From the IMG/VR virus record IMGVR_UViG_3300025112_000077, positions 1-34,572 of that record: a stretch of 34,572 nucleotides of DNA. One strand, 5' to 3'. Positions 1 through 8,264 of this stretch are shown piece by piece. The position numbers and the translations under genes were made by a program. This DNA is from a virus. The notes beneath the pieces were generated by a model. That model was given only the letters and a program-made list of their open reading frames with translations, was not told where the DNA came from and ran no database searches. Numbering within the stretch: position 1 is the stretch's first letter; every line of letters starts with the position of its first letter.

Positions 1-70
1 GACAAAAAACGTCACAGACTTACATTCGAGAAAGCACACGGCGGCGAAGTGTTCGGCCGGTGTTCGAATC

Positions 71-2161
71 ATGGCAGCGGAAACGAAGAAACCACGCAAA
101 CGGAAAAAGCCAACGGCGGAACCGTCCGCGTACGAAAAGCACAAGGAACGGATTCGCAAACGCGAAGCGGAACGGTCCGCGTTGGGGCGTGACATCGGAC
201 CGTTGCCGGCGGTCGTCAAACCGTCCCGGCGGTCGGACGCGGAAATGTCGTTCCGCACGTTTTGCGAATCGTATTTCGGCGCGACGTTTTGTATTCCCTG
301 GTCCGACGACCACCTGACGACAATCGCCAGTATCGAACGCGCCGTGTTGGAAGGCGGGTTGTTTGCGGTGGCAATGCCACGCGGCACGGGAAAAACGACA
401 CTGGCCGAAACCGCGTGTTTGTGGGCGCTGGTTTACGGACATCGGGAATTCGTGGCGTTGATCGGCGCCGACGAATCGCACGCGGTGCAAATGTTGGAAA
501 GTCTCAAAACCGAATTGGCCGGCAACGACACGCTGTCGGAGGACTTCCCGGAAGTGTGCGAACCCGTCCGCCGGTTGGACGGGATCCACAACCGGACCGC
601 CGGCCAAACGTGCGACGGCGTCCGGACTCAATTGACGTGGACGCAAAAGGAAATCGTTTTGCCGACGATTGCCGGTTCGATTGCGTCGGGCGCCGTTGTC
701 CGGGTCGCCGGCATCACGGGACGTATACGCGGGATGAAATTCAAACGTCCGGACGGTCGACAGGTGCGGCCGTCGCTGGTCGTGATTGACGATCCGCAAA
801 CGGACGAATCCGCGCGGTCGTTTTCGCAATGTGCCACACGGGAACGCATATTGGCCGGCGCTATTTTGGGCTTGGCTGGTCCTGGTTCGAAAATCGCCGG
901 GGTTATGCCGTGTACGGTTATTTCGCCCGGGGATATGGCGGACCGAATCCTGGACCGTGAACGGCATCCGGAATGGAATGGCGAACGGTTCCGAATGTTG
1001 TACGAATTCCCTACCGACGAAAAGTTGTGGGACGAGTACCAGGAATTACGCGTGGCGGGTCTGCAATCTGGCGACGGCGGCAAGTCGGCGACCGCGTTTT
1101 ATGTTGAAAACCGCGAAGCAATGGACGACGGCGCGCGAGTTGCCTGGGCCGAACGGCACAACCCCGACGAAGTGTCCGCGATTCAACACGCAATGAACAA
1201 GTTTTTGACGGATCCGGCGTCGTTCTGGTCGGAATATCAAAACGATCCCAAGACGGACGACACGTCGGGCGACATCATGACGTCCGACGAAATCGCGACC
1301 AAATGCAACGGGCTAGGCCGTGGCGTGTTGCCTGTCGACGTGGACAACGTGACCGCGTTTGTGGACGTCCAACAACGGTGTTTGTTCTGGCTGGTCGCGG
1401 CGTGGGCCGACGATTTCACGGGATACGTTTTGGACTATGGCGGATTCCCGGACCAGGGCCGCGAATACTGGGCGTTGGCCGACGTGTCCAAGACGTTGGG
1501 CCGACGGTTCCGCGGCGCCGGGATCGAAGGCGCCATATTCGCCGGTCTCAACGCGTGCGCCGACGAATTGTGTTCGCGGGCGTGGAAACGGGAGGACGGC
1601 GCCGAATTGAAAATCGGTCGTTTGTTGGTGGACGCAAACTGGCAAACCGACGTTGTCTACCAATTCGCACGCGCCACGAACAACGCGGCGGTAATGCCGG
1701 CGCACGGTCGATACGTCGGGGCGTCGTCGAAACCGTTCAGCGAATACAAACGCAAACGCGGCGACCGTTTGGGCCACAACTGGCGGATCCCGTCGATCCA
1801 GGGGACCAGGACGGCGCGCCACGTGGCGTTTGACGCGAATTACTGGAAGTCTTTTGTCCACGGTCGACTAACGGTTCCGCTAGGGGACAAGGGGGCGTTG
1901 TCGCTGTTCGGCAAACGTCCCGCACAACATCGAATGTTGTCCGACCATTTGGTCGCAGAATACCGCGTGCGGACCGAAGGGCGCGGACGTGTCGTCGACG
2001 AATGGAAGTTGCGGCCGGAACGTCCCGACAACCACCTATTCGATTGTCTGGTCGGATCCGCGGTCGCTGCGAGTGTTACGGGTTGCGTGTTGCCGGGAAC
2101 GGCGCCGGCGGTCAAGGGATCCGGCAAACCGACACGGCGGAAAGCGGTTGTTAACTGGTGA
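71..2161 (+). CDS. Terminase large subunit (GpA-like packaging ATPase/nuclease)
   Basis: This is the motor that translocates DNA into proheads and cuts the concatemer. In the 696-residue product, a Walker A motif (PRGTGKTT, about residues 103-110) and a Walker B motif (LVVIDD, about 236-241) mark the N-terminal ATPase. The C-terminal half has acidic residues in an RNase H-like pattern (VDVQQ near 433, VDANWQ near 520) and ends in the NHLFDCLVG signature typical of lambda gpA/GpA-type terminases. The N-terminus is very Lys/Arg-rich. The ATG at 71 has only a weak SD and its frame stays open to the left edge, so a start beyond the window cannot be excluded. It is followed by gpW-like, portal and protease genes in lambda order. 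No small terminase subunit is recognisable upstream. Confidence 0.93.
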   Translation: MAAETKKPRKRKKPTAEPSAYEKHKERIRKREAERSALGRDIGPLPAVVKPSRRSDAEMSFRTFCESYFGATFCIPWSDDHLTTIASIERAVLEGGLFAVAMPRGTGKTTLAETACLWALVYGHREFVALIGADESHAVQMLESLKTELAGNDTLSEDFPEVCEPVRRLDGIHNRTAGQTCDGVRTQLTWTQKEIVLPTIAGSIASGAVVRVAGITGRIRGMKFKRPDGRQVRPSLVVIDDPQTDESARSFSQCATRERILAGAILGLAGPGSKIAGVMPCTVISPGDMADRILDRERHPEWNGERFRMLYEFPTDEKLWDEYQELRVAGLQSGDGGKSATAFYVENREAMDDGARVAWAERHNPDEVSAIQHAMNKFLTDPASFWSEYQNDPKTDDTSGDIMTSDEIATKCNGLGRGVLPVDVDNVTAFVDVQQRCLFWLVAAWADDFTGYVLDYGGFPDQGREYWALADVSKTLGRRFRGAGIEGAIFAGLNACADELCSRAWKREDGAELKIGRLLVDANWQTDVVYQFARATNNAAVMPAHGRYVGASSKPFSEYKRKRGDRLGHNWRIPSIQGTRTARHVAFDANYWKSFVHGRLTVPLGDKGALSLFGKRPAQHRMLSDHLVAEYRVRTEGRGRVVDEWKLRPERPDNHLFDCLVGSAVAASVTGCVLPGTAPAVKGSGKPTRRKAVVNW

Positions 2162-2175
2162 AAGGGGCGTCACGG

Positions 2176-2475
2176 ATGGCGAAAAAAAAGGCGACGAAGG
2201 CAAAACCGAAACGGACAACCACGCGGAAACGCGGGCGTCCGGCCGGCGCGAAAAACAAACAACGGGACGTCGTTCCTGGTGCGTTGACGCGTTGCAAAAT
2301 GTGCGGGTCCACGGATCGGACGAAATACGAAGGCGAACCGCGACTGATGCTATCCGGCGGCGTCGACCAGGACGGCAACCTCTACAACTGCGTGTCGTGG
2401 CGGCGGACGTCGTGCGCGACGTGTGGACAGCATAGGATTGACCAGTTTTTCGAAATGCGGCCCGAACTGGAATAA
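2176..2475 (+). CDS. Small basic protein with AT-hook-like segment and zinc-ribbon cysteines
   Basis: Function is not recognised. The 99-residue product begins with a Lys/Arg/Thr-rich tract containing KRGRPAGAKNK, which resembles an AT-hook (the GRP core). It continues with two CxxC pairs (CKMCG and CATCG, about 35 residues apart) that could bind one zinc ion. I chose ATG 2176 because AAAGGGG sits about 8 nt upstream. A GTG at 2158 overlapping the terminase stop would add six residues. Its place between terminase and gpW suggests a DNA-binding role in packaging, possibly an accessory or small-terminase-like protein, but that is inference. Confidence 0.7.
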   Translation: MAKKKATKAKPKRTTTRKRGRPAGAKNKQRDVVPGALTRCKMCGSTDRTKYEGEPRLMLSGGVDQDGNLYNCVSWRRTSCATCGQHRIDQFFEMRPELE

Positions 2476-2554
2476 AATCCTTATGCTAATTTCTTGGCCT
2501 GCTGGAATCCCTGCACAGCGCGTCCAATAGGTGGACCAGTTGTGCGGAGATTTC

Positions 2555-2752
2555 ATGGCCGACAATTCGACAGCTATCGCCGAGATTCGCGCAGTCTTAA
2601 GGCAAGGCGCGCGAACAGTGACAATCGACGGACAAACGATTGTCTATGATTTCGACGAATTGCGCCGCGAACTCCGCGAACTGATGGCCGACGACGATTC
2701 CGATAAGGGCCGTCGGCCGGTCGCCACGCGTATCACTCTTGCGGGGTTCTAG
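2555..2752 (+). CDS. gpW-like head-tail joining protein
   Basis: Proteins of the lambda gpW family join the filled head to the tail connector and are usually 60-70 residues long. This product is 65 residues, with an N-terminal helix, a TVTIDGQTIVYDFDEL strand pair and a charged C-terminal helix (RRELRELMADD), the pattern of that family. ATG 2555 is preferred over the GTG at 2531 because GCGGAGA lies 5-10 nt before it. Its position directly before a lambda-type portal gene matches the lambda order A-W-B. The first-hand evidence is size, pattern and neighbourhood, so the exact family remains a good guess. Confidence 0.68.
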   Translation: MADNSTAIAEIRAVLRQGARTVTIDGQTIVYDFDELRRELRELMADDDSDKGRRPVATRITLAGF

Positions 2753-2755
2753 CCA

Positions 2756-4138
2756 ATGCTAGATTCACTCCTGCGACGATTTAGTTACGACGGGGCGGCC
2801 ACGTCCAAAAATCAACGGAAAGCGGCGTCGTCGGCGCTGTCTTCCGAAGACGCGAAGTTGACCGCGTCGAAGCGGAAGGTTTTACAGGGCGCCGCGCGCG
2901 ACCTGTCGCGCAATTTCTCGATTGCGGCCTGGGCGATTCGAAAACATTTGGATTTCGTGTCGTCGTTCAAGTTTCAAAGCCGGACCGGGGACGCCGGGCT
3001 GGACCGCGAAATCGAACGGTTAATGTCCTGGTGGCAACGTCCGGAAAACTGCGACGTTGCCGGCCGTCACGGACTCCCGCGAATGCTGCGACTTGCCGAA
3101 GAACGGCGAACCGTCGACGGGGACGTGTTCCTGTTGAAATTGACCGGGCAACGCGTCCGCGGCAAGTTGCAAGCGATTGAGTCGGACCGCGTGATCGATC
3201 CGCGCGACGACACGGGGCGGTCCGGCGCAACGTGGGTCCACGGTGTCAACGTCAACGACGCCGGGCGGGCTTTGGGGTTCGCGGTACACAAACGCGTCCG
3301 CGGCGGCAAGGGTCTCGAAATGGACCGCGTTGTCGCCGCGCGAAATGTAATCCACCACGGTTTTTTCGACCGGTTCGATCAGGTCCGCGGTGTGTCACCG
3401 TTGGCGCCGGCTGTCAACGTGTTCCGCGACGTTTACGAAGCGGCGGACTACGCGCTGGCCAAGGCCAAAGTTTCGCAAATGTTCGGGCTGGTGTTTTACC
3501 GCGAAGCGTTGGACGCGGCCGGCACGCTGGACAATTCAACGGATCCGTACGAAGTCGACTTCGGGCGTGGTCCGGTCCTGTTGGACCTGGAACCCGGCGA
3601 CAAGGCCGAATTCCTGGAATCGAAAACGCCGGCGACCGAATTCCAGTCGTTCGCACAACTAATGATTTCCGTGGCGCTGAAGTCCCTGGACATTCCGTTT
3701 TCGTTTTTCGATGAATCGTTTACGAACTTCTACGGATCCCGCGGCGCGTTGCTGCACTATCAAAAGGCGTGCGAAGCGAAGCGGGCCGACGTGCGGGACG
3801 TGTTGCGGAAGTTGACCGCGTGGCGGATGTCTCTTTGGATCGACGACGGCGTGTTGTCGTTGCCGGCTGGCCGCGGCGTGTCGGACTTGAATTGGGAATG
3901 GATTCCCGCGGGGTTGGCGTGGTGGGATCCCGCGAAGGAAATTCGCGGCGACGTTGAAGCAATCAACGCGGGACTGCGCACACGATCCGAAATCCGCGCC
4001 GAAAAATACGGGGACGACTGGATCGACGTTGTCGACCAGTTGGCACGGGAACGGGAAGCGTTGGAGGAACGCGGTTTGTTGGCCGACGCGGACGCCGCGC
4101 CGGGAGTCGTGGACGAAGGGGCCGAAAATGACGAATAG
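2756..4138 (+). CDS. Portal protein, lambda (gpB) family
   Basis: Portal proteins form the twelve-subunit ring at the packaging vertex and serve as the DNA gate and assembly nucleator. The 460-residue length is slightly short for lambda-family portals. Family-like segments include the N-terminal ARDLSRNFSIAAWAIRKHLDFV, an HGFFDRFDQVRGVSPLAPA block, and an SLDIPFSFFDESFTNFYGSRGALL block near residue 315. The C-terminal tail is acidic and probably flexible. The start at 2756 lies four nt after the gpW stop with GGGG upstream. The stop overlaps the protease start by 11 nt, so the two genes are probably translationally coupled. Confidence 0.92.
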   Translation: MLDSLLRRFSYDGAATSKNQRKAASSALSSEDAKLTASKRKVLQGAARDLSRNFSIAAWAIRKHLDFVSSFKFQSRTGDAGLDREIERLMSWWQRPENCDVAGRHGLPRMLRLAEERRTVDGDVFLLKLTGQRVRGKLQAIESDRVIDPRDDTGRSGATWVHGVNVNDAGRALGFAVHKRVRGGKGLEMDRVVAARNVIHHGFFDRFDQVRGVSPLAPAVNVFRDVYEAADYALAKAKVSQMFGLVFYREALDAAGTLDNSTDPYEVDFGRGPVLLDLEPGDKAEFLESKTPATEFQSFAQLMISVALKSLDIPFSFFDESFTNFYGSRGALLHYQKACEAKRADVRDVLRKLTAWRMSLWIDDGVLSLPAGRGVSDLNWEWIPAGLAWWDPAKEIRGDVEAINAGLRTRSEIRAEKYGDDWIDVVDQLAREREALEERGLLADADAAPGVVDEGAENDE

Positions 4139-5390
4139 CAAATACAACCTGTCGAGTCCGTCCACGTTGTTCCGTTCGACGGTCGCCAAGACGTCCACCA
4201 CGCCGGCGGTTGACCGCGACGGCGGCGACCAGGGCGCCGGGTTGATTCGTGGCGTTGCGATCATCACGCGCGGCGAAGCGTTGGGACACGGCGTGTGGAT
4301 AGACCGCGAATTTTTGCACCAGTCCGCCGACGCAATCAACGCGGCCGACCGCGGGCTTAAGTCCCGTTTCACACATCCGGGATTGTCCGGCGACGGAATG
4401 GGCAAATATCTAGGGCGCGTCCGCGGCGCATCCGTCGACGGCGACGTCGTCCGCGGGGACTTGCATATTTCGAAGACCGCACACGAAACGCCGGACGGCA
4501 ATTTGGCCGAATACGTTATGGACTTGGCGCAAATCGAACCCGATATGTTCGGCCTATCGATCGTGTTTTCGTCGGATCCGGAAACCGAACGCGAACACGC
4601 CGCGAACAACGAAACGTCGCCGGATCCGGCGAACGCTGCCAATCTGCCACACGCGCGACTTGCAGACATTCGCGCCGTTGACGTCGTCGACGAACCGGCC
4701 GCGAACCCGTCGGGTTTGTTCCATCGTGGCGACGAAATCGCCGGCGAAGCGGACAGCCTGTTGTCGTTCGCGCTGGGACTGACAAGCGACGCGCCAAGAC
4801 TTTCGAATTTCGATATTGATCCGGGACGCGTCGCGGGATTTGTCGCGCGGTTCTTGTCCCGGCATGGCCTGGAAATCACAAAGAGGGAAACCGAAATGGA
4901 CGAACAAACAACGGTCGACGAAACCGTCGAAGAAACCGAAACGACAGTCGACGAAGTCGTCGCCGAAGAAACAACCACGGACGACGATTGCGGCGGTTGC
5001 GACGATTGCGATCCGACTGACGTGATTGACGCAATCGACGAAGACGCCGAAACCGTCGAAACCGAAACCGCCGAAACCGTCGAAGCGTCGACCGTTCCCG
5101 ACGGTCAACAGTTTCTTGACGCATTCGGGGACCAGGGCGGTGTCTGGTTCGCCGAAGGCAAGTCGTTCGACGACGCGCGCGAACTCTACGTGGCCGGCCT
5201 CGAATCCGAAGTCGCGAAGTTGCGGGCGGACAATGAACGAATGCGGGCGGACCTGTCCGCCGGCGAAGACACGCCGATTTCGTTTGGTGGCGAAGCGGAC
5301 GGGGAAGCCGACGAAATTTCGTCGGACGCGCGACGTATGGGGCGTGCCGCGGCTGTTCTGCGGCGGGCTGTTCGAATCAACAACAACTAA
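4128..5390 (+). CDS. Prohead serine protease fused to an acidic scaffold domain
   Basis: This 420-residue protein should mature the prohead by cleaving scaffold and capsid parts. Residues 1-170 carry the protease: a probable catalytic His83 in RFTHPGLSG and a probable Ser144 in FGLSIVF, spaced as in HK97-type prohead proteases. Residues 257-340 form a tract dominated by Glu, Thr, Val and Asp, with a CGGCDDC motif near 290, and the end contains a predicted helix (ESEVAKLRADNERMRADL). Such acidic helical tails act as scaffolds. ATG 4128 follows GAAGGGG and overlaps the portal stop. A second strong start lies inside the frame at 4896, as with lambda C and Nu3. Confidence 0.87.
   Translation: MTNSKYNLSSPSTLFRSTVAKTSTTPAVDRDGGDQGAGLIRGVAIITRGEALGHGVWIDREFLHQSADAINAADRGLKSRFTHPGLSGDGMGKYLGRVRGASVDGDVVRGDLHISKTAHETPDGNLAEYVMDLAQIEPDMFGLSIVFSSDPETEREHAANNETSPDPANAANLPHARLADIRAVDVVDEPAANPSGLFHRGDEIAGEADSLLSFALGLTSDAPRLSNFDIDPGRVAGFVARFLSRHGLEITKRETEMDEQTTVDETVEETETTVDEVVAEETTTDDDCGGCDDCDPTDVIDAIDEDAETVETETAETVEASTVPDGQQFLDAFGDQGGVWFAEGKSFDDARELYVAGLESEVAKLRADNERMRADLSAGEDTPISFGGEADGEADEISSDARRMGRAAAVLRRAVRINNN
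4896..5390 (+). CDS. Putative internal-start scaffold protein nested in the protease gene
   Basis: An in-frame ATG at 4896 (codon 257 of the protease gene) is preceded by AAGAGGG at 4881-4887, about 8 nt away. Its context, AAGAGGGAAAccgaaATG, closely resembles the one in front of the major capsid gene (AAGGGGAAAcacaATG). Starting here gives a 164-residue product made only of the acidic Glu/Thr/Val tract and the C-terminal helix. That is the expected content of a free scaffold. In lambda, Nu3 is made the same way from within gene C. The internal start is seen directly; its use and function are inferred. Confidence 0.6.
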   Translation: MDEQTTVDETVEETETTVDEVVAEETTTDDDCGGCDDCDPTDVIDAIDEDAETVETETAETVEASTVPDGQQFLDAFGDQGGVWFAEGKSFDDARELYVAGLESEVAKLRADNERMRADLSAGEDTPISFGGEADGEADEISSDARRMGRAAAVLRRAVRINNN

Positions 5391-5439
5391 AGACCGGCAA
5401 CGGGTCCGGTTTGTCTGAAAATTCCGAAGGGGAAACACA

Positions 5440-6378
5440 ATGGCCGACGCATTCTTGACACTGTCCGATCTGACCACGATCAACGACGCCAATCTCGCAG
5501 ACCGGGACATTTCCGATTTGCTGGACGACGCGCCGTTGTTGGCACGTTTGGCCGCGGACGTCGTTCCGGGGACCGATCATAAATACGTCAAGGAAACGTC
5601 GGCGCCTGTCGTCGGTTTCCGCGCCGTGAATGACGGACTCGAAAACACGAAGTCCGCCGACACGCTGGTCACCATCAACTTGAAAATTCTGGACGCAAGT
5701 TTCGCAATCGACAAAGCGCTGGCCGACGCCTACATCGGCGGGCCGGAAGCCTACATTGGTCGCGAGGCCGCGCGGCATCTCAAGTCCGCATTTTTCCACG
5801 CCGAAAAACAAATCCTTTCCGGCACTGGGAACGAAGCGGACGGGTTCAACGGTTTGCCGGACGACGGCAACCTGAACGCCGTGGCCGATGATATGGTCGT
5901 CAACGGCGGCGGAACCACGGACTCGACCGCGTCGTCCGTGTGGGCCATTCGGTCCGCCGGCGATATGAATGATTGTGTGGCGATTGCCGGCGACAACGGC
6001 AAAATTGACATTGGCGATTCCGTCGTCCAACGTCTCGCCGGTTCTTCGACTGGTTCCTACCCGGCGTACTACACGCCGATCCAGGGATGGTTGGGCCTGC
6101 AAATCGGCGGCAAGTATAGCGTCGGTCGTTTGGCCAACGTCACCGAAGACAGTGGGAAAACCCTGTCGGACTCGATGATCGCCGACCTGTTGTCGGTGTT
6201 CCCGGCCGGCCGCGGACCCAACTATCTGGTGATGTCGCGTCGTTCGCTGAAGCAACTTCAGCAGTCGCGAACCGCCACCAACGCGACCGGCGCGCCTGCG
6301 CCGTTCCCGTCGGAAGCGTTCGGCGTTCCGGTGATCGTGTCCGACGGCGTGTCGGATGTCGAGACGCTGGTTAGCTAA
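5440..6378 (+). CDS. Major capsid protein
   Basis: The 312-residue product follows the protease-scaffold gene and precedes head-tail connectors, the standard place for the capsid subunit. The N-terminal segment (LTTINDANLADRDI, then LLDDAPLLARLAA) and the ending with a surface loop and FGVPVIVSDGV look like HK97-fold capsid proteins that are not made as a long delta-domain precursor. The start has the strongest SD of the region (AAGGGGAAAcaca before ATG 5440), consistent with high expression. The same 20-nt start context recurs at the tail tube gene. A perfect hairpin follows the stop. Confidence 0.88.
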   Translation: MADAFLTLSDLTTINDANLADRDISDLLDDAPLLARLAADVVPGTDHKYVKETSAPVVGFRAVNDGLENTKSADTLVTINLKILDASFAIDKALADAYIGGPEAYIGREAARHLKSAFFHAEKQILSGTGNEADGFNGLPDDGNLNAVADDMVVNGGGTTDSTASSVWAIRSAGDMNDCVAIAGDNGKIDIGDSVVQRLAGSSTGSYPAYYTPIQGWLGLQIGGKYSVGRLANVTEDSGKTLSDSMIADLLSVFPAGRGPNYLVMSRRSLKQLQQSRTATNATGAPAPFPSEAFGVPVIVSDGVSDVETLVS

Positions 6379-6402
6379 TCGGGCGTTCCTGGTCGTCCGG
6401 GG

Positions 6403-6430
6403 CCGGGACGGGTTGCCACTCCCGTCCCGG
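6403..6430 (+). terminator. Perfect 10-bp hairpin after the capsid gene
   Basis: CCGGGACGGG (6403-6412) and CCCGTCCCGG (6421-6430) form a perfect stem with an 8-nt loop, about 25 nt after the capsid stop. No T-tract follows, so it is more likely an RNA-stabilising or partially terminating element than a full intrinsic terminator. It would give the capsid messenger a protected 3' end. Confidence 0.55.
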
Positions 6431-6464
6431 TTCCCGGATGTCCGTTTGGTTTCGGGGAATTGTT

Positions 6465-6839
6465 GTGTCGTTTTCTTCGGCGTATGCCCTGGCGTTCAAG
6501 ACCGCGCAAGCGGTCGCGGGCGTGTCGGTAAGTTACGCGCGGGGATCCGACACGGTAACCGTCACGGCGTTGGTGGGGGACACGCGGTTGGAAGTCGCGG
6601 ACGAATACGGCGGGACGACTGTCGTGTCCAGGGTCCGCGACTACATCGTAAAGGTGTCGGAACTCGTGTTGGATTCCGTCACAGTCGAACCGCAAGCCGG
6701 CGACCAAATCAGCGAAACGCGCGGGTCCACTACATACGTTTACGAAGTTATGTCCGCCGGCGCTGACCAACCCTACCGGCCGTCGGACCGGCACGGAAAC
6801 ACGTGGCGCATTCACACAAAATTGATTGACGAAACCTAA
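6465..6839 (+). CDS. Putative head-tail connector / stopper-like protein
   Basis: The gene lies immediately after the capsid, where head-completion proteins are encoded. The product of about 124 residues is rich in beta strands (VSYARGSDTVTVTALVG, then VVSRVRDYIVKVSEL) and ends with GNTWRIHTKLID, similar to small beta-barrel head-closure (stopper) proteins of siphoviruses. I prefer GTG 6465, which has CGGGGAA about 7 nt upstream, over the in-frame ATG 6438. The stop overlaps the next ATG in TAATG. Family assignment rests on position, size and strand pattern, with no diagnostic motif. Confidence 0.6.
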   Translation: MSFSSAYALAFKTAQAVAGVSVSYARGSDTVTVTALVGDTRLEVADEYGGTTVVSRVRDYIVKVSELVLDSVTVEPQAGDQISETRGSTTYVYEVMSAGADQPYRPSDRHGNTWRIHTKLIDET

Positions 6840-7267
6840 TGGCCGCTGTCAACAGTATCGCCGACGCCGTGGTAACGAAGCTAAACGCTGCGACGTTTAC
6901 GCAATCGTTCACGGCGGTTCGAAAATACGCGCCGATTTATCGTCTGAAAGATATGGACACGTTGCACGTCACGGTTGTCCCGTCGTCGGAAGACATTTCG
7001 CCGGTGAACCGTGCCGACACGGAACACGAATACACAATCGACGTCGGGATCCAGAAACGGTTTTCGTCGGACGCGAATACGACAATCGATCCGCTAATGG
7101 ATTTGGTCCAGGAAGTTTCGGACGAATTCACGGGCGCGGGTTTGGCGGGTTACACGTCGGCGCATTGGGTGCGGACGACTGTCGATCCGATTTTTGCGCC
7201 GGACCATATGTCGAAGTTTCGCCAATTTACTTCCGTTGTTCGTCTCGCCTATAGGGTGTTCCGATGA
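6839..7267 (+). CDS. Putative tail terminator / tail completion protein
   Basis: The 142-residue product has an N-terminal helix (NSIADAVVTKLNAATF), alternating strands (LHVTVVPSSEDIS, EYTIDVGIQKRF), a helix (IDPLMDLVQEVSDEF) and a final strand. That is the fold order of small tail terminator proteins (gpU-like). It sits between a connector gene and an HK97 gp10-like gene, the usual location. It begins in a TAATG overlap and ends in an ATGA overlap with the next gene, which suggests coupled translation. No catalytic motif is expected or seen. Confidence 0.58.
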   Translation: MAAVNSIADAVVTKLNAATFTQSFTAVRKYAPIYRLKDMDTLHVTVVPSSEDISPVNRADTEHEYTIDVGIQKRFSSDANTTIDPLMDLVQEVSDEFTGAGLAGYTSAHWVRTTVDPIFAPDHMSKFRQFTSVVRLAYRVFR

Positions 7268-7788
7268 TCGGAATGGATTTGAAAGCGGTCCAGGGTCAAT
7301 TTCTCGACCGCAAAAAAGTATTGCGGCGAGTTAGCAAGTCAAAAATAAAGCCGTTGATAAAACAGGGCGCCTATGTGCGCAGGACGGCAAAAAAATCCAT
7401 CGCAAAACCGCGAATGAAAACAGTGGGGGAAATGACCCCCGACGAACGCCGTTCGTACGAACGGCGGGTGGTGGCGAACAAGTTGGCGGGGCTGCCAAGG
7501 CCAAAACGTCCGCTAGCGTCCAGTCGGCCGGGGGATCCGCCACGGTCGCAAACCGGAACGCTGAAAAAATTCCTGTTCTTTTCTTTTGATTCACGAACGG
7601 AATCCGTCGTCGTTGGTCCTGCGCGCATCCGTTCCGACGATCCAAACGCGCCGTCAACGTTGGAATTCGGCGGTTCGGCAACCATTCGCGGCCAACGCCG
7701 CACAATCGCGCCGCGTCCGTATATGGGGCCGGCACTGGCAGAAGAACAACCAAACTTCGCCGCGCTTTGGCGGAACTCTATTCGATAA
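7264..7788 (+). CDS. Putative HK97 gp10-like / minor tail (neck) protein
   Basis: This basic 174-residue protein shows the pattern of gp10-like or lambda gpZ-like neck proteins: a basic N-terminal helix (RKKVLRRVSKSKIKPL), the segment RPGDPPRSQTGTLKKF, a strand VVVGPARI, and the ending TLEFGG followed by IAPRPYMGPAL. The GDPP...TGxL...EFGG...RPF/Y-M-x-PAL order is characteristic. It acts at the head-tail interface or tail end during assembly. Its start overlaps the previous stop (ATGA). Confidence 0.72.
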   Translation: MIGMDLKAVQGQFLDRKKVLRRVSKSKIKPLIKQGAYVRRTAKKSIAKPRMKTVGEMTPDERRSYERRVVANKLAGLPRPKRPLASSRPGDPPRSQTGTLKKFLFFSFDSRTESVVVGPARIRSDDPNAPSTLEFGGSATIRGQRRTIAPRPYMGPALAEEQPNFAALWRNSIR

Positions 7789-7799
7789 GGGGAAACACA

Positions 7800-8249
7800 A
7801 TGGCCGTCGTTCTTGGAATGAATGCGAAGATGTATCGAAACTCCGGAACCTATGCTTCGCCGACGTGGGTGGAAGTGGATAGCGTCCGGGACGTGACGCT
7901 GTCGATGGAAACCGGCGAGGCCGACGTTACGACCAGGGCCGCGGCCGGTTGGCGCGAATCAATCGCCACGCTGCGGGACGCGTCGCTGGAATTCGAGATG
8001 GTTTACGATTCGGCCGGAACGCATTTCGCCGCAATCAAGACCGCATTCACGGCGGGAACCAATATCGAATTTTTGGTGCTGGACGGCGACAACGCCACGT
8101 CCGGTTCGCAGGGTTTGCGCGCTGAAATGTCGATCATGTCGTTCTCGCGAAACGAAGGCTTGGAAGACGCGTTGACCGTTTCAGTGTCCGCCAAGCCGAC
8201 GAAGCCGTCGACCGGTGGCGCCGCGCCGGCGTGGTATACGGCAAGCTAA
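7800..8249 (+). CDS. Major tail tube protein
   Basis: The 149-residue product (start ATG 7800, SD AAGGGG) precedes the tail chaperone frameshift pair, where siphoviruses encode the tail tube. It contains the family-like VRDVTLSMETGEADVTTRAAAGWRESIATL segment, with the conserved 'threading' turn after the first strands, then EFEMVYDSAGTHFAAIKTAF and the C-terminal LTVSVSAKPT strand. The first eleven codons of the longer possible reading frame have no SD and were excluded. Its start context is identical over 20 nt to that of the capsid gene, consistent with both being highly expressed structural proteins. Confidence 0.85.
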   Translation: MAVVLGMNAKMYRNSGTYASPTWVEVDSVRDVTLSMETGEADVTTRAAAGWRESIATLRDASLEFEMVYDSAGTHFAAIKTAFTAGTNIEFLVLDGDNATSGSQGLRAEMSIMSFSRNEGLEDALTVSVSAKPTKPSTGGAAPAWYTAS

Positions 8250-8264
8250 CCAGGGAGGCGCGTC

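Noticed and set aside
1-70. Small terminase subunit at the left edge
   Set aside because: All three frames are open but none shows a recognisable terminase small subunit or start. Possible continuation from the right edge remains unproven.
3659-4978. Long minus-strand open frame (439 codons) opposite the portal and protease genes
   Set aside because: It is opposite genes with strong family evidence. Its product is Arg/Ser/Pro-rich low-complexity sequence without SD, a consequence of CpG-rich codon bias.
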